DNA of 64,000 nt from Toxorhynchites rutilus septentrionalis (Eukaryota; Arthropoda; Insecta; Diptera; Culicidae), in the NCBI RefSeq assembly GCF_029784135.1, contig NC_073746.1:10139380-10203379 (forward strand), given 5' to 3'. Every line of letters starts with the position of its first letter. Position 1 is the stretch's first letter. A model generated the notes under the pieces. That model saw nothing but the letters and a program-made list of their open reading frames with translations. It was not told the DNA's origin and did not search any database. The translations under genes were made by a program, and so were the position numbers. Below are positions 55,076 to 64,000 of the stretch, piece by piece.

Positions 55076-58000
55076 GTCATCTGACCAGTTACAACGTTGC
55101 CACTATAAACATCAACACGATCACCAATGAAACGAAGATGAATGCCCTCCGAACTTTCTGCAGAACGATGGACCTGGACATCGTTTTTCTGCAAGAAGTC
55201 CAGAACGAGCAGCTCCTCATCCCTGGCTACAACGTCGTCACAAACGTTGATCAGTCGAGGAGAGGGACGGCAATAGCGCTGAAGGAGTATATACGCTTCT
55301 CTCATACTGAAAAAAAGTTTAAACGGAAGACTTATTGCCCTACGGGTCGAAAACACGACCATAGCGAATATATACGCACCGTCAGGCACCGCAATGCGCG
55401 CCGAACGAGAAAATTTTTTCACTGACACCATCGCTTTTTATTTGCGGCACAATACAGAAAATTTGATTCTTGCTGGCGACTTCAACTGTGTGCTGCGACC
55501 ATGTGACTCGACGGGACACAACAACAGCCCAGCTCTACAAGCCACCGTTCGGCAACTGCAACTGAGCGACATTTGGGTGAAGTTATACCCCACCACTTCC
55601 GCACCCACATACATAACGCATAATTCTGTCTCCAGGCTCGATCGAATTTATGTCAGCCATGGACTCAGTACGCATCTGCGAAACGCGGCCACACATGTCT
55701 GTTCATTCACGAACCACAAAGCACTAACTGCTCGAATATGCCTCCCTAACCTGGGTCGCGAACCCGGTCGCGCTTACTGGTCTTTACGTCCCCATATTCT
55801 GACAACAGATAATTCCAGATAATGAATTCCAGATTTCATGGCAATATGTGACTCGACAACGACGATATTATCCAAACTGGCTCACGTGGTGGTTAACATA
55901 CGCAAAGCCAAGAATCCAGCCTTTCTTTCGACGGAAATCGCGTGAGGCGTACAGCGTATTCTATGCGGAGCATCAACGGCTGTACAACCAGCTGAGGCAA
56001 GCGTATGATGGATATTTTCAAAACCCAGCGATGCTAGTCACAATAAATCGTGTGAAAGCACAAATGCTTGCACATCAACGCACATTCTCCCAACATTTTA
56101 TGCGCATCAACGACACTTACATTGCGGGGGAAAACATTAGTACCTTCCAGCTGGGTGAGAGAAGACGTAAAAAAAATATAATCACAGAGCTGCGTGGCGT
56201 AAACGACGAAAATCTAAATACTTCCGAAGCGATTGAAAATCATCTTCTTCGGTACTTTGCCGAGTTATACACAGCGTCAGAAGTGGATGAGCCAGCGCGG
56301 TATCCTTTCGAATGCGAGAGAGTGATACCTGTAAATGATGAGTTGAACGAAGCCTGCATGGCTGAAATAACAACAGCAGAAATATTAGCATCAATTCGGT
56401 CATCAGCAAAAAAGAAGGCTGCTGGGAGCGATGGGTTACCCATCGAATTTTATGAACACACTTTCGACGTCATTCATCGTGAGCTGAATCTCGTTTTAAA
56501 CGAAGCACTTGTATCCGAGATACCTCCTGAGTTCGCCAATGGTGTAATCGTGCTAGTGCGAAAAAGGGGAACAGAAAATACTGCACGAGGATATCGTCCA
56601 ATCAGTCTTCTAAATTCGGATTTTAAAATTCTCAGTAGAATTATGAAGTTTCGTCTTGAACGGATCATACGTAACCATCGGGTACTGAGTGATGCGCAAA
56701 AGTGTTCCAACGAAGGGCACTCAATTTTCGAAGCCACTCTGTCTCTGAAAGACAGAATTGCTCAGCTGAAGGCGAGTAAGATAAAAGGGAAGCTGATAAG
56801 CTACGATCTAGATCATGCTTTCGATCGGGTATCTCTTTCCTTCCTTCATCAAACAATGAGACAGCTGGGAATAAATCCGAGCTTCGTTGACTTACTAGCA
56901 CGAATCGCAGAACAATCCTTCTCTCGTTTGCTAATAAACGGGCACCTTTCGCAGCGCTTCCCGATCGAACGCTCCGTACGGCAGGGAGATCCGATGTCGA
57001 TGCTGCTCTTCGTCATCTACCTCCACCCTTTTCTGACAAAGCTGGAGCGACAACTCGGTTCCGACCTCGTGGTGGCATACGCAGATGACATATCTGCGAT
57101 AGTTACCAACACTGATACTATAGAGCGCATCAATGAGCTTTTCAATGATTTTGAACGTGCCGCTGGAGCAAAACAAAACAGATCCAAAACGATTTCAATC
57201 GACGTCGGGCTCATTGATGGGAATCCAATAAGCGTGCCGTGGCTACATACAACAGATAAAGTGAAGATTTTGGGGGTGTTTTTCACCAACTCGATCCGAG
57301 AAATGAGCAAAATTAACTGGGACGCTCTCATAACAAAATTTGCGCAGCAGTTGTGGCTGCACTCTTTGAGAAATCTCAACCTCTATCAGAAAATAATAGT
57401 ACTAAACACATTCATCACGGCGAAGATTTGGTACGTGGCCTCAATTCTTGCGCCGTATTGCGTTCACACGGCGAAAATAACGTCGCTTATGGGGTCATTC
57501 CTGTGGCGTGGACTTCCGGCGCGAGTTCCGATGGAGCAACTAGCGCGTGATACCGAATATGGTGGACTGAAACTGCAGCTACCAGTCTTCAAATGCAAAG
57601 CGTTGCTCTTGAATCGTCACATACAGGCAAGTGGCTCCCTCCCCTATTACCAATCCCTTCTGAACCAGGCTATTCCTCCCCCCGCAGACCTTCCCTGCTT
57701 CAAGATAATTTCCCAACAAATCCCCCTTCTCCCCCCACTTGTTAGAGCGAATCCATCTAGTGAACAAATCCACCGAATCTTTCTGGAGCGAACAGAAACA
57801 CCTCGTGTTGAACGGAGAAATCCGGGAACAAATTGGAAAAGAGTTTGGAAGAATATTCTAACGAAACAACTATCGTCGAGCCAGCGAAGCAGTTTGTATC
57901 TGTTCGTAAATGAGAAGACAGAACATAGGCAATTAATGAAAAGGATTCAAAGAGCGAATGATGAACACTGTCTGCACTGTAATACTGCGATTGAAACGTT

Positions 58001-58253
58001 GCAACACAAATTTAGTGACTGTTTCCGGGTAGCACCTGCTTGGGCTTACGTACAACAGAGAATAACAGGAATACTCGAGGGATGGCAACGTCTTTCTTTC
58101 GAAGAACTAATGCGACCAGCACTACTGAACATAGCAACTACCAAACGAAGTCAAATATTGAAAATTTTAATTCTGTTCATCAATTATGTTAATGAAATTA
58201 ATGGAAGAATTGATGTTGGCGCACTTGCATTCTACTTAAGATGCGAAAATTAA
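55072..58253 (+). pseudogene. L1/Tx1-like LINE ORF2: endonuclease-RT, two frameshifts
   Basis: ATG 55072 overlaps the ORF1 stop. The endonuclease begins NVATININTITNETK and has DIVFLQEVQNEQ. The frame shifts in the A7 run at 55310-55316. It continues in another frame with LILAGDFNCVLRP, SRLDRIYVS and the NHKAL box, and is lost again near 55800-55830 at an imperfect local duplication (agataattcc / gataatgaattcc). From 55848 one frame stays open to TAA 58253: reverse transcriptase with GYRPISLLNSDFKILS, ISYDLDHAFDRV (Asp), SVRQGDPMSMLLFVIY and VAYADDISAI (catalytic Asps). The Cys/His end is CLHCNTAIETLQHKFSDC. With only two small lesions, the copy is young but dead as it stands. Confidence 0.8.
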
Positions 58254-58295
58254 TTTTTTTGATGTAAATACTCTTTTATATTTTTGAAATAAACG

Positions 58296-58735
58296 TTATA
58301 TTTTATTTAATAAAAAAAAAAAAATAGCAGAGATGTCATTCTTTCTACTTGGTGGAAAATAGAGAACTCCAATACTAACGATTCTATCCATGGATTCAAT
58401 CCTGATCCAGAGCTGTTCAAGCGTAACGTCGACCGGTGTTGGATCTATATAGGAGCTGTATCTAGACGAAACAGCAATCAATACTCCACCACCCGTTGAT
58501 TTGCGGCTGTTTTGAGCATTGCGATCCGTTCTGTAAACAGAGTAGCCGTTCCCGAAGAGTTGCGACGAATAGATGCAATCATCTAACCAGGTCTCAGTGA
58601 GCACAACCATGTCGTAATCAGCATCGCTGATAGCCAGGAAAAAAGCATCGATTTTGGTACGTAATCCACGGACGTTCTGGTAATAGATGCGTAGGCTACT
58701 GATAGGTACAGAAGCATTTGGATATTGTATCCTTC
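58296..58735 (-). pseudogene. Jockey/CR1-like ORF2, endonuclease N-terminus
   Basis: From about 58720 on the minus strand: SLRIYYQNVRGLRTKIDAFF, then ADYDMVVLTETWLDD, YRTDRNAQNSRKSTGGGVLI and SRYSSYIDPTP, i.e. the first third of an apurinic-type endonuclease, including the Glu of ETW. The frame runs into the A run of the other LINE at 58323. It continues logically in 53887-53455. Confidence 0.8.
58324..58500. repeat. Right half of the ~177-bp direct duplication
   Basis: Matches 53711-53887 apart from three single-base differences (ataaag/atagag; gacgacc/gtcgacc; gtacct/gtatct). It follows directly after the poly(A) of the inserted LINE. Confidence 0.85.
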
Positions 58736-59319
58736 AGACTTTTGGCAAATTATTTCAATGAAAGTATATTCAAACTACTTGTTGTATCGTTTCCTATTTG
58801 TTGTACCTCAATGTTCCCCGAACAATAATTTGCAATCCATGGCTTCAGCGAAGTAATTAAAACTTCACCGAACAACAAGCAAGAGAAATTTACATTTTAG
58901 ATTAGTATCCAATTTACAAAGCTCTGGCTACTGGTATTGCATTGGCGAGAATTTTCACCGTTTCCAGGTTCAACAGGCAATATGTGGAACACAAATGAAA
59001 AAAAAACGAAATTAATGATGAGACGCCCTCTGGTACCTGCATACAGTGCATACAGGATTAAGCATCGCTGCTTGTAAATTATTCCACTCCCTATCCTCAA
59101 CTTACACAGTTTCCAAACGCATGCATATTCAACTAGAAGGATCATATTTATTCGTTTTCCACTTACCAATTCGCATATCTCTCGTTTACACCATTGTTCC
59201 CGATAAAGTTAACTGTTTCAACGCCAATAAAATGGAATGGTTGGCCATTCATCACTATTGCCTCTGCATCGTTTTTAGTTTTTATGATGCCGAACCTTTT
59301 TCGTTCATTACCAAAAATG
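58736..59319. other. Spacer, no supported feature
   Basis: AT-rich with only short frames; nothing recognisable. Confidence 0.35.
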
Positions 59320-60235
59320 TAGGGGAAGTGGGGGTATAGTGGTCACCCTAAGGAATATGCCCATTTTCTGCGTCCACATACCGATTCAATTCCCGTTTCT
59401 CGAATAATATTATATATAGTTCAACTCATTGTTCTTCGAGATAGCAAACGGCTTTTACTATAAAAATTGAAAATAGTACACTTTCATCATTAGAAAAAAA
59501 AAGTGAAAAAACGAACTTTTTTTTTGCTTGGAGGTAAAGTGGTCACCCGCACATATCAAGCTAAATGGGATAGATTTATGCGTTTTTTCGTCCAAATTTG
59601 TTCAAATCATATTTTATATAGTAGGTACATGTATGAAATAAGCTTGGCCTGTTCACCTAGAGTCTCAATTTTACATTTTCTCTTGCATACAAAAACGTAG
59701 TAAGAAACATATAACGTTCTGCATAGTGAGGCTTGGTTCAGCTGGAGTAGCATATCTATCCAGGGTTAAAGCCACAAAAAGATCTTCTTCAAGAGCAGAA
59801 TGTGATGAGGTATATCAGCTTTAGTAAACAGAACATTGTAAATTGTTATTCACCTATGACCACATTGCCCCCAAACATCAAAATAATTTCGCTGAGATTA
59901 AACAAAATATCTGTTCACCTCCCCTAGCATATGTGAACAGTCGTCCAAACGAATGATTTGTCCAATTATCATAATGAATAAACTAAATTTCACGAGGAAT
60001 TCCTTAGATACCATGCGCACAGAACTACGACCGAATGGCTATCGAGAGAGCAATTTCTGTTTTCATTTATATTTTGACATGCAACAGCTCTACTGAAGTA
60101 CAGAGTGACTCAAAAGTCATTAAATTCTTCAAACATAAGGTGACTATCAATACGGAATCTATAGTCAATAGTTATACTACCAAACAAGCAGGTGACCACT
60201 TTGCCCCCCATGACCAATTTTCCCCCACTACCCCT
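59320..60235. mobile_element. MITE with tagggg...agtggtcacc ends, copy 2
   Basis: It starts taggggaagtgggggtatag and ends with the complement of taggggtagtgggggaaaat. It aligns with 25212-25976 over most of its length; the phrases agcttggcctgttcacctag and atttcacgaggaattcctta are shared with small changes. An extra internal stretch and a 15-20 bp insertion near the right end account for the larger size. Confidence 0.75.
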
Positions 60236-62089
60236 AGTAATAATGGTGCTACGCTGCGAAACCAATTCCCTGCAAATTGGAGAACACTGCCGTTTCCAAC
60301 GGAGCTGGGCATAATTGTTGGCTGTGCGCAAACTTTCGTTTGAAACAAACAATTCATAATCTCCACTTGGAGCATTAGTTTTGTGACCCCAACCACCATA
60401 AAACTCCAATAATCGTAAACGACAAGCAGTGGAAGGATCAAAACGACAAACTGTAAAACCAGATTTCTTCCTACTTCCTCCACCTGACCACACGGATTCT
60501 GCGGACCCATTCGTGAGTGTGAGTGCGGGGAAAAAGGTCAGTCCGATGGGTAGCCAATAAAAGTTTCCTTTCCGCCCGAGAAGCGAAATTGCAGTCGGGA
60601 GGCAGCTCTTTGCACAACATTAGCAGAAATCGGCCGGATTTGGATTTCAATTCTGCACCAATTTTGTGGACGCTACCGAAGACGATCAAAGCTTAAATAC
60701 GATTAAATTTTAATGAATGGCCACAAGTGAATCTTGATAGCCGCAATTATTTGGGTTTAATTCCCTACATCCATTGGGTGAAATACGCTCCTGGCCTGGG
60801 CGTGACGGTGCTTAGTTTAGCATTTTAATTGTGTCGTAAAAGTTGATTCTGTTCTTTCGACGGATTTGGGTATGTAAGGTGGTCCCCCTGGTGGTCCTGA
60901 CTGTGAGCACATAAGCCACCAAGCGTGCAGGAGACTATAGGTGTATGTGTTTTTAAAGAAACAATAAGGCTTTGAAATTTATGCAAAGTATTCCGATGTT
61001 TGAACAGAATGAACACACCTGACTTGCGGTGGGACTCGAGTTAATGTGAATTCACGTGCAACGGTTAGCAAGGACCAATGAGGTACACAACATTTGTGGA
61101 ATTATTAACATTTCGCAATATGAAGAGTATTATGACCCCGAAAATCTTTCGCAATACAAACTAGCATCACTCCACACACTTCTACATCTTTGTTTTCTAT
61201 ATTGGCTTCTGAAGTCGTCCGAGTGACAAAATCACGTGAACCTAAAATTTGTCACTATTTTTTTTTAATCTTCTTAAGATAAAGGTAACAAAAGATATTA
61301 CGATCATAATTTGGACAACTGTAAATTTTTTTTTGTATTGAAAATATCAAAAAGTTTCTCTTTTTGAAGTTCAATTATTATGTAATACTAAATTCAGCTA
61401 AGCTTTCGATCCACTAAAACCGAATTGCTGATTACCATGGCAAACGCTCAGCGCGCTCTAGTTTGTTTTGTTGTCCTTCGCGCGAAGCAGAGATAAAGCT
61501 CCTCTGTGTTTAGTGATGTTCACCTTTAAAATGCCCATGAAAAGGCAATATTCCGAAGAAAGCCTAAATTATGAATGAATCAAAATGATGACAGTGAATT
61601 CAACCAATGAGAAATGCAACATCTACTTGAAAATTCGAACTTCTTCATTCAAAAAAGTGATTTCTAAAACCGGACAAACTATGATCATTTTTCGGACAAA
61701 CCATCATCATAGGTGGACAAACCATGATCATTATTTCGCTTTGCAGTTGGAAAACATAAAAATTTGGATAATTTGAACGCCATATTAGGGTAACGGAGGT
61801 ATTTTGGACTACTTTAGGCGTGATTTTACAATTTATTGGAAAAAGTATGATAAAAATGATAAAAGACTAAACATACCATTGCGAAGAGCTGAATGTATTT
61901 GTTCAAATGCTTCGTTTCAAAACCCATTTCAATGGAAAATCACCCAGAAATATCACATCTTCTAAACACTAATAAAACATATTTTGGACCACATCGATTA
62001 TATTTTGGCCCACCTTTTTATTTTGAGCTGCGTGTGGGAATATATTTTGGACCAGGCATCAAACATATTTTAGACCACCGGTAATCTTA
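60236..62089. other. Mixed stretch; GC-richer 60240-60700, repeated attttggacc motif near 62000
   Basis: 60240-60700 has a higher GC content than its surroundings and minus-strand frames of about 70-125 codons (for example SGGGSRKKSGFTVCRFDPST), but no recognised family and no splice pattern. Between 61800 and 62080 the phrase atattttggaccac recurs four or five times. No gene is called. Confidence 0.3.
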
Positions 62090-62299
62090 TACGGCAATCG
62101 TTACTGAATTTAATCATTAGATTATGCCTGGAAGCCCAGGCAAAATGTAGGCAACATAGAGAAAAAGTGGACTCTGGCAAATGGGCCTGAGTCCACTTTT
62201 TTCGATTTTGCCCAAATTTTACCCAATTTTTCCTGTGATGATTTAGTAATGATTTAGGCAAATTCTAGGCAGAGCAAAATTATTAACGATTGCCGTGTA
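62090..62299. mobile_element. Palindromic MITE (210 bp)
   Basis: The outer ends cggcaatcgtta (62092) and taacgattgccg (ending 62295) are complements with TA on each side. The centre is a perfect 13-bp hairpin, aaaaagtggactc (62162-62174) and gagtccacttttt (62189-62201). The whole element folds back on itself. Confidence 0.75.
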
Positions 62300-62602
62300 A
62301 GGAATAAATGTAGGTAAATGTAGGGAAAAATGAATAAATGCTAGTCTGCCGAAATTTTTGCTTAGTGTGATATTATATCAATTATTTGAAAATAAACTAC
62401 ATTTAATATCAAAATATATATCGCCAAACGCTCTAAAATTATCTTTTTAATAGAAAAAAATCAATCATAACCAAAAAACAATCGCTTTTTAATTCATGAA
62501 ATCAATCGTAAGAATATAAAAATTTGAATTCATTAAATCAATCATATGAAACCGTATTTTTTTTGTGATTTAACTCCAGTGTCTTATTTCGTTAATCTTT
62601 AG

Positions 62603-63081
62603 TTACCTATAGCAACCTTCCTTCTTCTTCTTTCCTCTCTCCTGTTTGGGTTTATCGGTTCTTTTATTCTTCAATTTGTGTGCTTGTTTGCTCGTTTGTT
62701 TCATCTTCCTTTCCTCAGCCTTATTTTGCTTCTCCTCAGCCATCTTTTGCTTTTCCTCAGCCTTCCTTTGCTTTTTCTCTGCTTCCTTCTTCTTCTTCAC
62801 CTGTATTGCCTCAGCCTTCTTTTGCTTTTCCTCAGCCTTCCGTTGTTTTTCCTCTGCCTCCCTCTTCTTCTCCTTAAGAATTGCCTTGTGGTACTCGAGT
62901 CTCCGACGAGAGGTCAAAACAGCAGGGCTGGGTATCGAAATGGGCGGACCATTTCGATCGAACGAAGAACTGAAAGGTTCAAGTAGCTTGAAAACCTCTA
63001 CAAGTATCTTTTCGCGAAGCGAATCAAAATCGCTTTCATCACCAGTTCTGTGTCTGTGTGTCTGGGGCCGTTGCGAAAAGT
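62603..63081 (-). CDS. Terminal exon of an unrecognised coiled-coil protein
   Basis: The minus-strand frame is open from about 63081 to TAA 62603, about 159 codons. A stop just upstream in frame and the sequence ttttttttagaattctgag suggest an exon acceptor at 63082. It begins DFSQRPQTHRHRTGDESDFD, then SLREKILVEVFKLLEPFSSS and GPPISIPSPAVLTSRRRLEY. A strongly charged repeat follows (EEKQRKAEEKQKKAE, repeated about four times) and a Lys-rich tail. Such Glu/Lys/Gln heptads form long single helices or coiled coils. Comparable Lys/Glu tails close some pogo/jerky transposase-like proteins, but no catalytic domain is in the window. It could be a host gene or domesticated element. Confidence 0.4.
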
Positions 63082-63641
63082 CTCAGAATTCTAAAAAAAT
63101 ATCAAAATTTTATAAATATATAGATTTTTGTACCGCGAACACTGCTGAAACACTGAAAATAAAATCACACATATCAAGAAAAGGCATATAAACACATTCT
63201 AAACCTTCAAAATTCAACTTGCAGAGAGATTAGTAATCAGGATGTTTTTGTATAATTGCTTATGACATCCGACCCTTTGATAAGCAGCTTGCGAAAACGA
63301 AAATCGAAAAAGGAACAATTGCTATCACCAAGATATAAAGTGATGATGAGACTGGAGTGCGTCGTTTGTGGAGCGTAAACACAAGCTTCGTAATTGGAGT
63401 TTATCCCTCATCTTCATCGATGGAACTATCGATATCGTGAATTTGACCATCCACCGCTACGCTGTACGTGTTATCCGAAGTGATCTTGTCGTTGATCGGT
63501 AGATTTTGAGATCGAAAGTTTTAGTCTGGACCATCCATTATATCGTCGGTTTATTGTAACACGTTTCAACGCTATAAAACGATTGTTTTCGCTCTCAACA
63601 CCTATACACGGATAACTTGCACTCTGTTGTTTCTTATCGTA

Positions 63642-64000
63642 ATGTCAAGTTTAGCGAGAACCCCCCCTAGGTCTGGGCCTATCAAAACAACCCAAACAAC
63701 CGTATCCAAACGATCACGAGTGGATGATGAAGTGAGTGGAAGTGCTCTGTCGTTGGATTCTGCTGTGCAACTTCTTATGAATCAGTTCACCGAAATCAAA
63801 GTCATGTTTGATGTGCTGCGTAATGACTTGCATAACAAAATTGATTCCGTGAAGTGCGAGATGAACGGTAGGCTGGATGCTGTATCACAGGAAATTCATA
63901 CGCTCAGGACGGAGTATGCTTCGAAATTCAATGACAACGATGTGGCTCTGAACGTGCTGAATGAGCGGGTTGACAGGATCTCTTCGGCTGTCGACAATCT
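63642..64000 (+). CDS. LINE ORF1 (gag-like) start, runs off the window
   Basis: ATG at 63642 opens a frame that remains open to the last base (119 codons). It starts MSSLARTPPRSGPIKTTQTT, then LLMNQFTEIKVMFDVLRNDL and heptad-like stretches (VKCEMNGRLDAVSQEIHTLR; LNVLNERVDRISSAVDN). A coiled coil after a basic Ser/Pro leader is the usual N-terminus of jockey/CR1-type ORF1 proteins. The upstream 250 bases could be the element's 5' UTR. The zinc-knuckle part would lie outside the window. Confidence 0.5.
   Translation, partial: MSSLARTPPRSGPIKTTQTTVSKRSRVDDEVSGSALSLDSAVQLLMNQFTEIKVMFDVLRNDLHNKIDSVKCEMNGRLDAVSQEIHTLRTEYASKFNDNDVALNVLNERVDRISSAVDN

Larger units (their letters stand above)
53888..58323 (+). 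mobile_element. L1/Tx1-like LINE, nearly complete
   Basis: The element starts directly after the left duplication (tagttagcgctc at 53888) and ends in an A run (58311-58324). It is about 4.4 kb with a short 5' UTR, ORF1 (53963-55075) and ORF2 (55072-58253). Reverse transcriptase features (SYDLDHAFDRV, RQGDPMSMLLF, VAYADDISAI and a long C-terminal thumb with FLWRGLPARVP) resemble the L1/Tx1 group rather than jockey or I. Confidence 0.8.
51085..58735 (-). mobile_element. Jockey/CR1-like LINE, interrupted by a second LINE
   Basis: The 3' part is 51085-53887 and the 5' part 58324-58735, both on the minus strand and encoding consecutive parts of the same ORF2. They are separated by the plus-strand LINE 53888-58323. 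The 3' tail has attattt/ttattt repeats (51090-51160). The 5' limit near 58735 is set by loss of coding similarity; no ORF1 is attached, so it is probably 5'-truncated. Confidence 0.75.

Noticed and set aside
60110..60690. Possible viral or host coding exon on the minus strand
   Set aside because: Frames are short, partly overlap a MITE, and show no motif, splice pattern or family resemblance that I can recognise.
62646..63191. 181-codon plus-strand frame rich in Phe/Ser/Leu
   Set aside because: It is the antisense of the EEKQ heptad repeats; the minus-strand reading gives a coherent charged helix.

Overview
This window looks like genomic DNA of a culicine mosquito, most likely an Aedes species. 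The evidence is a dipteran-like LRIG/lambik exon, tRNA-derived SINEs of the Feilai type (pol III box A and B, then a gaagaa tail), DD37E mosquito-type mariners, very short (53-106 nt) GT-AG introns, and AT-rich DNA in which nearly every kilobase holds a nested transposable element. There is no bacterial-style operon, CRISPR array or phage.

Layout. 1-4.7 kb: a mariner relic and a non-autonomous Helentron-like element (HINE) split by a 5'-truncated LINE, probably within an intron upstream of 4718-6726, the terminal coding exon of an LRIG/lambik-like receptor (Ig domains, one membrane segment, cytoplasmic tail). 8.2-14.6 kb: broken LINE, mariner, Ty3/gypsy and LTR pieces, two TACAG-ended MITEs and a hAT with perfect 8-bp target duplications. 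14.7-19 kb: a foldback element and mostly unique AT-rich DNA. 19-25 kb: LINE scraps, a nearly intact DD37E mariner (20083-21380, one stop codon), two SINEs with long target duplications, and a decayed mariner. 25-33 kb: a MITE, a second hAT, and a HINE that contains a hAT-like element that contains a SINE and a second HINE. 34.5-35.9 kb: a HINE with an array of ~95-bp tandem units.

36.3-39.9 kb is the most interesting locus: an apparently intact two-gene DNA transposon (ISL2EU/IS4EU type). It encodes a spliced THAP-DDE transposase (+) and, convergently, a spliced SWIM-YqaJ nuclease (-), with matching ends and TATA flanks. It separates two tandem copies of a small two-exon gene; the left copy is decayed and the right copy (39980-40380) is open.

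43-50 kb: a deleted mariner, then a hAT MITE (8-bp target duplication) split by a full-length but frameshifted I-like LINE with a 13-bp target duplication. 51-58.7 kb: a minus-strand jockey/CR1-like LINE interrupted by a plus-strand, nearly complete L1/Tx1-like LINE, with an unusually long (~177 bp) duplication at the junction. 59-64 kb: a second copy of the 25-kb MITE, a palindromic MITE, a charged coiled-coil terminal exon, and the start of a LINE ORF1 that runs off the window.

Most genes here act as mobile-element machinery: reverse transcriptases, endonucleases, RNase H and DDE transposases. Host content is limited to the LRIG-like exon, possibly the small duplicated gene, and possibly the coiled-coil exon. 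Splice sites, element borders and family names were read by eye and not checked by any search.
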